Below are positions 44,400 through 56,144 of a stretch of DNA of 64,000 nucleotides, piece by piece. Made by a program: the position numbers and the translations under genes. The notes below the pieces were generated by a model. The model did not search any database. It was given only the letters and a program-made list of their open reading frames with translations, and had not been told where the DNA came from. This DNA is from Ceratothoa steindachneri (lineage: Eukaryota > Arthropoda > Malacostraca > Isopoda > Cymothoidae). Where the stretch lies: NCBI GenBank assembly GCA_963969495.1, contig OZ018329.1, positions 144,951,521-145,015,520 of the forward strand, written 5' to 3'. How positions within the stretch are numbered: the stretch's first letter is position 1; each line of letters opens with the position of its first letter.

Positions 44400-45000
44400 A
44401 AGTGATCTGAAATGCAAGGTGATAGTTGTTAAGAGTATTGCATCAAAGAGCTTCATATATGAGATCATCAATGACTTTTAAACGATTGGTTACCCTGTTG
44501 TGAGGAAGTCCTCTGGAAGACCAAGAGCTTAAATGACCGCCAAACCGCCTCCTGGAAAGGGCCTAGCTCAAGGTTAGTTAGGCTTGCTTCCAATTGCAAG
44601 CTAGGGCAGGAAAGGAAAGAAACAAGTGAGAATATTTCAATGCAAAGAGTGAAGGGGAGGCATTTCGGCAAAGATCGTAAGTCGTGAATGACTGCGAAGA
44701 AGCGAAATCTTACTGAGATAAACTTTCGGGAGAGGCTCCCCTTTTTTAGGAAATAAAACGAATGGACTGCTGAAGACTGGATCAAAGTGATATTTACTGA
44801 TGATGTACTTCATCAGCACATTCTTACTACAGTTCAGAAGCAAATCTGGGATAATAACTGCGTTTTTAAGCAAATGGACACAACTTTACACAATGCAAAA
44901 GCAATAAGCAAGTTTTGGGCTGAAAAATAACATCGAACATTTGTGAACTTGGCTCGAAAATTCGCTCGATTTGAATTTTAAAGTGAATCTGGGACCGATA
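44400..45000 (+). pseudogene. Tc1-like transposase relic with internal deletion
   Basis: Frames in succession read IGYPVVRKSSGRPRA (the GRPR motif between the helix-turn-helix domains, 44482-44530), EDWIKVIFTDDV (first catalytic region, 44777-44812), and HNAKAISKFWAEK (second region, 44890-44928). The nucleotide run AAAAGCAATAA...GGCTGAAAAATAACATCGAACATTTG is shared with 32220-32310, so the two belong to one family. Both lack a full middle section. No TIR was identified here. Confidence 0.65.
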
Positions 45001-47939
45001 AAATAAACGCACGTGTACAAATTCAAAGCTAAAAACACCCAAAAATTCATTAGTTTATACATGAAAAAAATTATTTTTGTCAGAGTGATTCGTGCTTTAG
45101 GCGATTCTTTTCTTGGTATAAAACGGGAAAAATAAAGAGCAATAAGTCAATTTATTTTGTTTATTTTATCCTTAAAATAACATTAATATTTATGTTATTA
45201 TTGGGTGAGGTCGTTGAGTCGAAACTATGCCTTGAGAGATGATGTTTATTATGTCAGTGACGGACAACTACCAGTGTTGCCAGAAGCGGTGTTCCTTTTA
45301 TCGAAATTACTCGCTTCCGGCGTTGATAGTTACAGGGAATCCAGCCTACTGGGGATGCGAGCTTAAGGCTCTTTCTAACTTTATACAGACACAACAAAGT
45401 TTAGGTTATGGACAACAATATAGCGTTTTCCAGCAGCTATTACCAACCATAATACAAGTGCCTGCAAGTGAATCCACCTTTATATTGGACCTTAGAAAAT
45501 CTCAGCAGAATTGCTTGTTCGTCTAGTCTCTAGCTCCCCAATTCTCCCAATCATTCTATGGTCCTTCTATATATTTTTTACTTCCACTACCTTCAACAGT
45601 TCATGCATGATCCACTTTTCAAGCACTGCATGGTAGCGAGGCTTTATCCTGCTCTTTCTTCAAACTTTTTTGTTATATACAAGAAATCATTCTACGCTTT
45701 AAGGTAAATATTGTTCGAATCCGTAATTAGTTACCCTGCTTTGGCTATCGATCATTTTCAATTATCTCCTACATATATTGGGTCAATTTAATGAATGGAT
45801 GCTCATTAACAAAGTTATAAATGCCCCAAAATATGGGAAGCGGTAATTCACGAGGAACCAAATAGCAGTATCATAGAAAAATAGAAATGTTAACACTTAA
45901 TGTCACAAACGTTACAGTCTGTACCTTGAAATTGGCATTATTCTTTAACGCGCCTTAGCACCACCAGTCATGATACTCTATTCAATATACCATTTGTCAT
46001 CCTAAACTTCAAGTATAACCTCAATTATAAGGCATCAAGGTGGTCATACCCCTCTCCCCACCATTTGCGCTGATGGCGAATTCCAAGGCTAAAATATCAA
46101 ATTTCAACAGTTCTCCTACGGAGTGTTACTTTGGTCTATTATATAATCATGTTCTTCCGGAAGATGAGGAGCCTCTCTCAGCCTGATGAAATTGGACTTC
46201 ACCGAACTCCTTCTCTAAGAAAACTATTAGCTATGTGTGACAAAATTTCTTAATTGCAACATCCTAATTTCCTAAATCATACCCCACAAAAAGTATTTTA
46301 AGCATGATGCATACGAACGAAGATTCTCTCAAATATTTTCTTTCCGGAATGGAGAATTTTCCATTGTTGTTCACATAAATTTCCATAAGAATAATATAAC
46401 TTAGAGGAAAGGACTAATACATGGTGGACCTTAATATGGGTGCCCGTGGTCTGGCGCCGGTCTTTGGTAAGATGCAAGGAGTTGTTATTACATGGGAATT
46501 GTTGACACTCCTTCTTGAGTCATTGCTTCATTCTGGTATAGTTGTGAATGATACATTAGAGGTTCCTATCCTAACATCAAAGTTGTAAGACGTGTAATCT
46601 TATTTAATTATTTCCGTGATACGATAAACGATAACCTCTGTCATTATTGTATAACTTGCGTGATCATTTCACTGTTCCTCAAAACAAATAATAATTTTCA
46701 GCAGTGGTTGCTCTCAAAGTCTAAATTTTCTTGTTAGTCTTCCATAAAGTTTCATTTGCCACCTTGCACTAAAGCCTAACATTCTTAAATTGACACCAAT
46801 AGACTGAGAATGGCAGTTATCATACTATCGATAAATTAAGAGAAATAATTTTTATTTAATTTAAAACGATAGTATGTTATATGATTAATCAATATATCCT
46901 TCCAATATTTTTCTGATAGGAAACTCGGCCTATTTATTTTCAATTCCTTTAATTTTTATCTTATTTGCAGATAGTTAGCTCAAGTTCACTGGAGTTTTCG
47001 GTAATAGTACTTTGCAGTCCCATTCTTCTGAAAGCACAATGATAAATGAGATGATGAATTGCAAGAAACAGAAGTACAGCTAAAAAAAATCGTAGTAACT
47101 TTATTCTAAAGTATGACAATATAAACTCAGTTCAGTTGTGTGGTTAAAGATATTGAAAGAGTGTCCCAAACAATACTTTTATCTGCGAAGTCGTGTTAGA
47201 TAGAGATGAAACTAACTTAGCTCAATACATTTATTATGATCAAACTCACGGATATAAGCGTGAAGCCAAGAGTTCTTTGGAAGAAAACGCTGCCAAGAAT
47301 AAATTTATGAAGTAACAAGCATCAGTGCTTTCCCTTTGCTATTATCGCTGTAATTTGTACTTTGAGTTTCTATGGATAAGAATCCATACGCTATAGGCGA
47401 AAGGATGTTCAAAGAATATATTAAAGATGTTTGCACACAAGAGTTAAGGACATAGTTTATAAAAACACAATAGCTCGAGTGATTCATGATGTGCAACATG
47501 ATATAGAACATTTATTATTATTATTATTTGAGATAATGAACCGAAAATTGTTGTGGGAAAAGCCTAACGGCCATGAACTTGAAAACAAGCTCCCACAGAA
47601 CGCAGTGTCTATATGTCAAGTAAGAAAGAATGAATAAAGAAGAAAGAAATTGAAATGTGTAAATAAATAAATAAAGAGGTTTCAAATTATTAAAATCAAT
47701 ATTAAAATTATGAGGCAGTAGCACCCACCCTTAATCTAGTATTGCAACCTCGTTTAAAGATATTATGATCTTCCTGCATAACTTCTGCAGGAAGATCATT
47801 CCACTGCTTTACCGTACTTGGCAAAAAGCAAAAGTTCAGGAACCTTTTGCCTTCTTGCCCAATAAATGTGTCATTCTGACTAAAATCAAATTTTAGAGAT
47901 CAAGCAATTTTATTGCTTTCCTACAAAATTTATAGAAAC
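45001..47939. other. Spacer, mostly AT-rich, with one hairpin
   Basis: No gene is recognised in almost 3 kb. A perfect 14-bp inverted repeat with a 7-base loop lies at 47765-47799 (separate entry). Trinucleotide ATT runs occur near 47513-47527. Confidence 0.4.
47765..47799. repeat. Perfect 14-bp hairpin
   Basis: ATGATCTTCCTGCA (47765-47778), loop TAACTTC, then its exact reverse complement TGCAGGAAGATCAT (47786-47799). No downstream T-run or known element is attached. Confidence 0.9.
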
Positions 47940-48600
47940 ACAAGCAGTAAATGCTGGTTTACTCTAGAATGGATACTTTTTCATTTTTATGGATGCCGAC
48001 TACAGCAAACTTAATGCGGCCTTTGGCATATGAAAATTTCCTCCCACCCCCACTGATTTAGAAGATTATGTTGTAGGGGTGCGAAAATGTATCAGAGAAA
48101 AATTCCTAACAACTCGATAATATAAATAGCCCATTAAATTACCAACTCAAGACGGACTAAGCCGTGGCGTAATGGCTAGAGCATGTGCGTTTAAATCTAC
48201 CGGGAACGCGTTTGAAACTCAAAAGTATAAAACCTTTTACGAAGAAATGGAAGTGAAGGGAAACGGAAGAACAAGCAGTAAATGCTGGTTTACTCTAGAA
48301 TGGATACTTTTTCATTTTTATGGATGCCGACTACAGCAAACTTAATGCGGCCTTTGGCATATGAAAATTTCCTCCCACCCCCACTGATTTAGAAGATTAT
48401 GTTGTAGGGGTGCGAAAATGTATCAGAGAAAAATTCCTAACAACTCGATAATATAAATAGCCCATTAAATTACCAACTCAAGACGGACTAAGCAGGGCGT
48501 AATGGCTAGAGCATGTGCGTTTAAATCTACCGGGACCGCGTTCGAAACTCAAAAGTATAAAACCTTTTACGAAGAAATGGAAGTGAAGGGAAACGGAAGA
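47940..48600 (+). repeat. 331-bp tandem duplication containing a tRNA-like (SINE-type) segment
   Basis: The unit starting ACAAGCAGTAAATGCTGG at 47940 recurs at 48271, giving units 47940-48270 and 48271-48600. They are almost identical, differing by CCGTGG against CAGGG and a few bases. Each unit includes a tRNA-like stretch with a box A-type GGCGTAATGGCTAGAGC (48165-48182 and 48496-48513) and, about 35 bases on, a box B-type GCGTTCGAAACTC (48538-48550, with GCGTTTGAAACTC in unit 1). Unit 2 keeps the canonical TTCGA core of box B and unit 1 has TTTGA. Confidence 0.85.
48161..48222 (+). other. tRNA-derived SINE-like promoter, unit 1 (also at 48491-48552)
   Basis: The segment looks like the 5' end of a tRNA with RNA polymerase III internal control regions but without a convincing acceptor stem or anticodon arm. 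A tRNA-derived SINE head is therefore more likely than a tRNA gene. The same segment recurs in unit 2 of the duplication. Confidence 0.5.
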
Positions 48601-50169
48601 AGGACCAACTCATTTAGAGGAACAAGAAATCAACTCAAAATAAATGCAATAAAATGAAGATGCATCAAGAAAAGATACGAAGATCAAGAACCAACCCAGC
48701 CAAGAAGCATATCTAATTCAAGAAAAGTCAAGACAAATGTTTGATGGGGCAAGTTAAGAAAAAAGAAATTTCGTTCAAGAAGAAGTAAATAGATTCGATA
48801 AAGAGAAAAATCAAGATGAAGAATAATATTGATAAAAGATATAATAAATGCCCCCACCATAATGTCATACAACATATTAAATTGGCAACATCTATTTCTT
48901 TGCAGGTTCAGTTTTAAATGTTCGTAGGAATTACTAATTAGGTAGCGTTGATGATGTATGCATATTATGAACATAATGTATGTGAGGGTATCTTATCCAC
49001 TACCAAAAGTGTCGAAAAATCCTAGTCACTACATTGTTAACAAATGTTCATTGAATTCCAAGGTTTGTGTACGCGTTTGTTCTAATGGTGCTACTTTAAT
49101 GAGATGAAGCTCATTTGTAATTGGTTATCAAGATTATAGTACGTGTCTCAAAGTGCAGGGCAACACACTGCTTATATCACAGACAAACACTTGTTAAAAA
49201 GAGAGTGAACCGACTTAATGCTCTCAACGAAGTGAACAAAATTGTAAACAACGTAAAAGTGAATGATTTAAATTCCAGATTATTCTTCAGCATTGCGCGA
49301 TGATGGCGGTTCTCATTATAAACCTTAAAGCATGTCGAGGTCTTTAGACTATTAAGAGGAACAGCAGGTCACTATTATTTCACCTGCAAAAAGGATAATT
49401 TATTATTTTTTCAGACCTAAATATCAACAGAGAGACGGTTGTTAGATAGGTGAAATGGATAACGAAGCCGACTTATCTACCATGATATCAGAGAATATAA
49501 ATGGGCTGCGCTTTGTTAAAATCCCTGAAGAATGAGAAAGGTTGAAAATGCTTAGAAAACCCCTTTTTAAGAAATTCACTCAAATCATTAAAGACTCTCA
49601 GGAGAGTGACGAGAGGGACGGTGAACTTTAGTAATTGTAGGTTTCAGGGGCAATTTTGCAAGCATAGTGTTGGGTAATTAGATTGGGAGCAGTAAGGAAA
49701 TCAACCTAGCATCCTAGTACCATGATTTCTTCAGTGTGAATAAATCAATACTGGCGCCGGAACGAGACGGCAGAGAATGTTATATTTGCTTTTGCTCCAC
49801 TGCATTAGGGTGTCTAAGGTCGTATTTAAAAAATACTTTGCTAACCACATTTCTCTTAGATCATATATCACAATTTTCTCAGATGGGATATGGGCAATGG
49901 TGAAATTGGCTTACTTTACCGTAAAGCTACCACAATTTATAAGACCATCTGGGAGAATGAATGAGTATTAAAGAGAGGGGGTAAAATTTATATGAATGGG
50001 AATAGCTTTGTTTAGATGAAAGAGTTAAGGTGCGTTTTCAAGTGTGTTTGCCATTTCTTCCTCTTGAAAGAATTTATGTAATGATGAAGCAAGAAATCAA
50101 TCATTATAATTGATATAAGGATTCAATAAAACGAGATACAAAGGGTAGAAAAAATAATGGAACCCATTG
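48601..50169. other. Spacer, no gene
   Basis: AT-rich, with purine-rich repeats of AAGAAnAA type at 48600-48840. No supported coding region. Confidence 0.4.
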
Positions 50170-50420
50170 TTAAATGCAAAAATTTTATTAGGTAATCCTA
50201 TGACAACACTTATTACTTCAATTCATTAGGAAGGTTTTACAGTTATTACATAAATATTGAACCAATTTTGATACAAACAAGTTTCACTTACTTCAGTGAC
50301 GCTGTGAGAGGAAAGTGGTTGGACATTTCTTGCTCCAAAACAAACTAAATTCTCGATGATGTTTGGATTGGGCAGTGTGGAGGAAAATCGACGTGTTCCA
50401 CACTGATCTGATTCTCACAG
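50170..50420 (-). pseudogene. Tc1-like transposase C-terminal fragment, antisense
   Basis: On the minus strand a frame near 50405-50225 reads TLPNPNIIENLVCFGARNVQ, resembling the third catalytic region of Tc1 transposases (PDLNPIENLW), followed by a C-terminal part with SVTEVSETCL. The catalytic Asp is replaced by Asn. Only this end is visible. Confidence 0.4.
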
Positions 50421-50849
50421 GGCCAGTCTTAATAGTTCTAGCGGTGTGTATCTATGCATTAATGTTTAGAATGAGTAACTATTAGTAAAACTCCGAATGT
50501 TAACCCAACTTAACCCAACTGCATCAATTGCAAGAAAATTCCATTTTATTACTGCCGCAATCATCACGGTTTAGCTTCTAATGCTTCGGGAGAGATCAAA
50601 GAGTCAAAATTAAAAGCTGAGAATGAAAAAGGCGCAAATAGGCATTTGTTCTACATTTTATAATGTCCAGTTGTGATTATTAGCAGATCATATTTCTTTC
50701 TTTTTAATAATCTCCAGAGCTATGAGAGTTATGCTAATCATGGCTGGAAGTTTTTTATTTTTGTAAGAAAAAAATTCTTAAGAGTTAATTTAAAATTATA
50801 GAACAACTCTACTTTTTTGCTGTGAGAATCTCAAGTTATTTCTTACCAA

Positions 50850-51781
50850 CTGTAGGGGAATCGTCCCTTCACCCCCCCCCCCTCCTCGTTCACTCTTGGT
50901 GCAGTCACAAGGCGGTTACCGCAAAGACATCCGTCGAAGGCATCGGCGGGTTCAGTGCTTAACCCCAGTGTGGCACGACTCGGTGCCATGAAAGACCCTA
51001 AAGGTCAAAATGTAAGATCTCCCCCAGGAGAGTGAGATCCAGTTTCACGTCAAATAAGAAATTGGAGACGTGTTTCTCCCAATCTCGAAGGCTAACGAGG
51101 AGCCGATGTTTGACTTCGTGTGAAAAACCGTTGGCCAAAAGAACTCTCCTGGGGCCGTCCTCAAGCCCCTCTCCCCCTTACCACTCTCCCAGTGGGGTGA
51201 CCAGGTATAAATGAGGAACTCTGAGGAAAATTGAGGTAGTATAAGTCAGTCTCTAGGTGACGAAGTATTCGGATCGAACCAAACTACCGAGACTGGAGAG
51301 GTACTGTACTTGGCTCGCCAGACCAAGAAGTACCCTGCAAGAGAGACAGGGCTACCTACCTTAAGGGACTAAGAAGAAGCTCATCCTCGAGCTAAGTCCC
51401 TGGTTATCAAACCAAACGATAAGTTAACTTTGGTAAGTTCAACTTACTCTCGCCAGAGAGACTCCTCATATCCTGGTGCACCTTAAACACCAGGGGTATT
51501 CCTCGTCCTTGAGGAATTAAGAAAAGAAGAAGGAAAAGGCTCCCTCCTCGGCCCGTTACTCGGTGGCCACACCGAACTCTTAGTTAACTTGGTGAGGAAC
51601 CAAGTTCAACTTGTTCTCGTCAGAGAATTCCCCCCTCCGTTATACTCGCCTTGAGGAAGACTGGAATTAAGAAAAAGCTCATCCTCGAGCTAGTTCCGGG
51701 TTACCAAACCGAACGTTAAGTAATTTATTCTCGCCAGAGAAACCCCCTCTCCATTATCCTCACCCTTTGAAGAAGACTTTC
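50850..51781 (+). repeat. LTR-like sequence with degenerate internal tandem repeats
   Basis: Starts near TGTAGGGGAATCGTCC, contains a GGTATAAATGAGG TATA-like site at 51204-51216, and from about 51370 shows three degenerate repeats of roughly 100-130 bp. Each includes AAGCTCATCCTCGAGCTA or a relic of it, a GTTACCAAACCGAAC-type block, and CTCGCCAGAGA. GC content is higher than the flanks. The sequence is cut by the assembly gap at 51782, so neither the other end nor an internal region can be seen. No protein is encoded. Confidence 0.5.
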
Positions 51782-51981
51782 NNNNNNNNNNNNNNNNNNN
51801 NNNNNNNNNNNNNNNNNNNNNNNNNNNNNNNNNNNNNNNNNNNNNNNNNNNNNNNNNNNNNNNNNNNNNNNNNNNNNNNNNNNNNNNNNNNNNNNNNNNN
51901 NNNNNNNNNNNNNNNNNNNNNNNNNNNNNNNNNNNNNNNNNNNNNNNNNNNNNNNNNNNNNNNNNNNNNNNNNNNNNNNNN
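51782..51981. other. Assembly gap of 200 N
   Basis: Exactly 200 ambiguous bases. The gap follows directly on the tandem repeats of the LTR-like sequence, so the repeats probably caused the break. True length is unknown. Confidence 0.99.
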
Positions 51982-53614
51982 ATTCTTATAATATCAATAT
52001 ATTAGACACTCTTAGCACTCTTAGAAATAGAACAAAAAAGGAGGGGAATTCTACGACGACACCAACAATTTGCCTTCTTTAAAGATTTGAAAGATCTTAC
52101 ATTTTCCTGTGTATTAATACATCGATGCAAAATAGGCATAACTAAATATAATATAGTTTGTATTTCTCTATTGTCTTTTATTTATCTTGCTTCCATTATT
52201 TTGTCAACCCTCTGTACCTAATTCCTATATGCTATTTGTACTAATTTTATCGTTACTGGGGAGAATTGGCTCCATTATATTTAAATAATTCTGCAATGGT
52301 TTCTTTTGTTTATCCATCAAACAAAATATCACATTTATTTTACATTTGCTACACTATATTTAGTATGAAAAAATGAGACTTGAATTAACATATGGGAATA
52401 GAGCACCAGTCCCAAATTCATTAAAGAAACCTTGCAGGGACGCCATATTACATTTTATTTGAGAAGTGTTGGACTGAAGTAAGTTTTCTTATTGAATAAA
52501 CGTGTAGCAATGCTCTATCTTTCGTAGAATTTAGATAGACCAAGTAAACTTTAATTTCTATTGCAATACCATTCGGACGGTATTGCAAAAAGATGTTTCA
52601 GAATTTTGGAATTTAAATATAAATAAGATTTTTATAGGAAGAATTTTGCATTTAGATCCTAAATACATTCTGGAATTGTAATAAAACTGTAATAAAATTG
52701 TAATAAAATCGAATCAATTTAGAGCCTTTTCTTTTCTCCATTCCTTGCATGTTCCTCTTTTTGTCCGTGTAGAGAATTCATTCGCCAAGGTCTATAATTA
52801 GTCTGCCAGTTCAAAACCGTTTATCGGTGAGTATATATTCCCTCGTTCCTGACAGATAACATCTCAAATTGCATCAAGTAGATGAAATTCCAGCTAGAAT
52901 GCCAAGGAAATCTCTGGGAGGTGTCGATAAGTGGTGTTGTAAAATGAACAAGTTTTTCGTCTATCTGATCAACATATTGTCTTTATTGTTCCTCTGCAAT
53001 GTTTTAGAGCCTTTGTTTACAATCTTGTATTTGAAATCATCTTAATTTTTAAAAAATATTTTCCATTTGCATTAATATCTCACTTAACAATAACTGTTCG
53101 CTGGTGCAATACTGGCTTTAATATATGACATAAGTTTGCATTCTTATTTAACCATTCACCATACATCTTTTTATCATATAGGACCTGTTTTACATCAAAG
53201 GTGACCTCTATTAAAAAATCGATCCAATTCTGCCAAACATGCCACGACCAGTGTTCAAACATCGCAATTCTGAGTCTTATTAAATTTATATCGCAATAAC
53301 CACATTTTTAGCGTATTCTTGCCTTATTTACATATAATGAACCCGATTAAGGTCGCTTCCTTAGGCCGACAACCTCTATGAAGTTCCACGGTGAAAGTAC
53401 GCTCTCTCAGAGACCCCTCACTCTGTGTATCTGGAGGTTTAAGCTATATTTGCGTTGGGCATGTTGTAAAGAAGTCTAGTGGAATTGCGTGTGAAAAGTT
53501 GCTTATCTGCGTATGGATTGGTTTGTGGATGATGTGAGGGCCTGAACTCGGGCTAGGTGGACTTGATGGAGTGCCTTGTAGAGTGTAGTTGGGTATTTGC
53601 AATTAATACGGAGC
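51982..53614. other. Spacer, no gene
   Basis: Strongly AT-rich to about 53330 and more mixed after that. Neither strand shows a recognisable coding region. Confidence 0.4.
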
Positions 53615-53627
53615 TGATGGTATAGGA
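53615..53627 (+). repeat. Target-site duplication, left copy
   Basis: TGATGGTATAGGA, identical to 60469-60481, directly before the GC-rich 5' end of the LINE. Confidence 0.95.
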
Positions 53628-54032
53628 CCCCGTAAGGGGCGCGGCGATTTGCCATCCTGGCCGCCGTGCTGACTGGACTCAGCACCCTGTCCGGCCCCAG
53701 CTTAGCCTCTCTTCCTTCCTTCAAAACACTTGTTTCCTCTCTTTTCACACAACCTCTCCCACAACATTCTCTGGTCAGCCTCGAATTTCACAGGGTAGAT
53801 GCTGACCATCCTTTCAGCCAACCGTCCCGCATCGGGGCTGAGGGGGTAGGGGACAATGTTCCCTAACCCCTGAGCTCCGGTCTGGGGTGGCTGGTTTTTA
53901 ACAACCTGCTTCATCCCCACCCATACCTTCCTCACATCCCTTTTCCTCTCCTCTTCACAATCTATATATTTTACGCCGTGTTCAAGGTGGAGCCGCCATG
54001 CCGATGGACTGCCAGGCCACCAGGCGGGAGGG

Positions 54033-56144
54033 GTGGTCCCAAATGGCGGCGCCTGGCTCTGCCGGGCTTGTAAGCACCTCTCGCAGTGCGGGCTACTGCG
54101 AGAGGTGTGCACTATTGCATCCCGTGTTAAAAAAGGGTCACCATGCCCAATGATGAAGATCAAACAAAAAAAACCCAACCCCCAACTTCCCCAAGAACAA
54201 CGGAGCCGCCCTCGGGCAGCTCCAGCAAAAAAATGGAGGTCCCCCCCCCCTGTGCTTGCACAGGGGACCCTCCATATTTCTCTAACCGGAGAGGAGGCTT
54301 ACTCCTCTCCTTCGCCTACGGGTGCAGGGGACTCCCCCTCACCCCCTTCTCTGGAGGTGCTTTCGGGCACCTCCCTATTTCCAGCGGCAGTCCCTCCTTT
54401 TCTTTCTAAGGGGACTGCCAAGAAAGCCAGCAGGCAGCCCATTGCCGACCGCCCCTCTTGTAAGCGGCTCGGTAGGGCAAACCCCCTTAGGGGGGAGATG
54501 GAAGCCAGGCCCCTTCGGTCGCTTCCCTCAAAAGACCTGCTGGCAAGGATATTAAACCTTGCCGGGGTTAAGGCTTGTGCCTCCCCACAAATGACTCTTG
54601 ACGCTGCCAAGGGGACCTGCGATGTCCTGGGAGGGGATGGCCAACTGGAGGCCCCTCCTGTGATAGACATGGTCCTTGAGGAGACCCAGCCTCAGACGGT
54701 AGGGCCTTCCATGGGGGGGAATCCAGGCTCGGCGCCAAGCACCGAACCCGAGTCCGCCCATATGCAAGGTCCCCCTCAAACGGCTGAGGGCTCCGAGGCA
54801 ATACAAGAAGGGGAGGGATCTCCTCCGACAGGTGCCCCCACGACTACCAGGACCTTCTCCATTTCGGAGAGAGACCTGGCTGAGGCCGGCCCATCTTGCG
54901 TGGGGGCTTCTGCCGGCGGAGGTGAGAAGCGGGTTCATTCCCCACCCTCCTCTCCAAAAAAGAAAAAGACTAGAAAGACAAAGAAGACTCGGGGCTCCTC
55001 TCCATCCGCAGGGGCTGCAGGAACGGATAGGTCTGCTGCCACTTTGGTAGGCGACCAAGCCAAGATCGGCACATCCAGCCCCTCTACCCCCCCGTGTGCG
55101 GAGCCCCTGACTAAGACCAAGAGTGCACAGGGCGGAGCCTCGATGACATCGGGGCCCCTCATTCAGAGGTTACCTGGCGTTTTCGAGCCCGCTGGCTTCA
55201 AACGCTTCCTCGTTATTCGCACCACTGATGGCACCATGTTGTCCAAGGGCAACATGATCCATCAGAGGAGAGGATTAGCTAGTGCAATTGGTAGAGAGCC
55301 GAAGGTAACCCGTTTCTCGGACGGCAGCCTTCTGGCGAATGCGGCGAATCCCGTCGAGGCGGCCAAGATAAGTGCTCTTCGGACACTTCATGGCACCCCG
55401 GTGAGTGTGACGCCGCACTCTACCATGAACTTTGTAAAAGGAGTAGTTTATGCGAGGGAACTCATTGACTACTCCATTGAGGACATCACCCTAGAGCTGG
55501 CCGACCATGGGGCGGTCAAAGTCGAACGTGTGATGAGAAAACAGGGAGGGGCCTCAAGACCCACCCCTACACTCTTCGTCACGTTCGACTGTGACAAGCT
55601 CCCTGAGTCGGTGCGTGCCGGTTGGTACCGCTACCGCGTGAAGGCATTCGTGCCACTTCCGTGGCGGTGCTATTACTGTCCCCGCTTTGGCCATACGAAT
55701 CACTCATGTAGACGTGCAAAGTCGGGGTCAGACGAAGTATGTGTAAATTGCTCCAAGGTCGCACACGATAAGTCCAAATCGTGTGTGGCCAAGTGTGTCA
55801 ATTGCGGAGAGCCGCACCCTGCTTCTTCGAAGCAATGTGGTGCATATCTTCTGGAGGAAGAAATCCTGGCCGTTCAGGCCCAGGATAGACTCTCATTCCG
55901 CGAGGCTAAGGACTTGGTCCTGGTTCACCCAGCTCTGCCTGGGACGTCATATGCCTCAGTAGCTAGAAAGGCACCCTCTGCTCCTGGCCCATCCAGGCCA
56001 ACGAGCACGGTTGTTTCCGCGCCCATTCGGAGCCCTTCTGCGGGCTCTACCCAACCCGGGCGCTCCCCTGGTAAAGCTGGCGGCAAAAAGGGTTCATACC
56101 CAGCACGGCTAAAACCAGGGCTCCCCCCTCTTCCCCTAGCGTGA
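54033..56144 (+). CDS. LINE ORF1: nucleic-acid-binding Gag-like protein
   Basis: 703 codons. The first ~370 residues are low-complexity, rich in Pro, Ser, Gly and charged residues (KKKKTRKTKKTRGSSPS near residue 312), with no recognisable fold. Residues ~380-540 form a conserved globular part (PAGFKRFLVIRTTDGTM, MNFVKGVVYARELIDYSIED). Three CCHC-type knuckles follow from residue 546: CYYCPRFGHTNHSC, CVNCSKVAHDKSKSC and CVNCGEPHPASSKQC. ORF1 proteins bind element RNA and chaperone target-primed reverse transcription. The frame begins with ATG at 54033, but a start further inside is possible. The Ser/Pro-rich tail continues in another frame to 56578, which suggests a single-base loss in the C-rich run near 56120. 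Confidence 0.85.
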   Translation: MVPNGGAWLCRACKHLSQCGLLREVCTIASRVKKGSPCPMMKIKQKKPNPQLPQEQRSRPRAAPAKKWRSPPPVLAQGTLHISLTGEEAYSSPSPTGAGDSPSPPSLEVLSGTSLFPAAVPPFLSKGTAKKASRQPIADRPSCKRLGRANPLRGEMEARPLRSLPSKDLLARILNLAGVKACASPQMTLDAAKGTCDVLGGDGQLEAPPVIDMVLEETQPQTVGPSMGGNPGSAPSTEPESAHMQGPPQTAEGSEAIQEGEGSPPTGAPTTTRTFSISERDLAEAGPSCVGASAGGGEKRVHSPPSSPKKKKTRKTKKTRGSSPSAGAAGTDRSAATLVGDQAKIGTSSPSTPPCAEPLTKTKSAQGGASMTSGPLIQRLPGVFEPAGFKRFLVIRTTDGTMLSKGNMIHQRRGLASAIGREPKVTRFSDGSLLANAANPVEAAKISALRTLHGTPVSVTPHSTMNFVKGVVYARELIDYSIEDITLELADHGAVKVERVMRKQGGASRPTPTLFVTFDCDKLPESVRAGWYRYRVKAFVPLPWRCYYCPRFGHTNHSCRRAKSGSDEVCVNCSKVAHDKSKSCVAKCVNCGEPHPASSKQCGAYLLEEEILAVQAQDRLSFREAKDLVLVHPALPGTSYASVARKAPSAPGPSRPTSTVVSAPIRSPSAGSTQPGRSPGKAGGKKGSYPARLKPGLPPLPLA

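Noticed and set aside
48161..48222. Functional tRNA gene
   Set aside because: Box A and B-like sequences are present, but no complete acceptor stem or anticodon arm could be drawn and no pol III terminator follows.
51767..51991. An open stretch spanning the N gap
   Set aside because: Its translation is almost entirely unknown residues from the 200 N.
54552..55162. Minus-strand and alternative-frame open stretches across LINE ORF1 and ORF2
   Set aside because: High GC content removes stop codons in all frames; only the plus-strand frames carry domain motifs.
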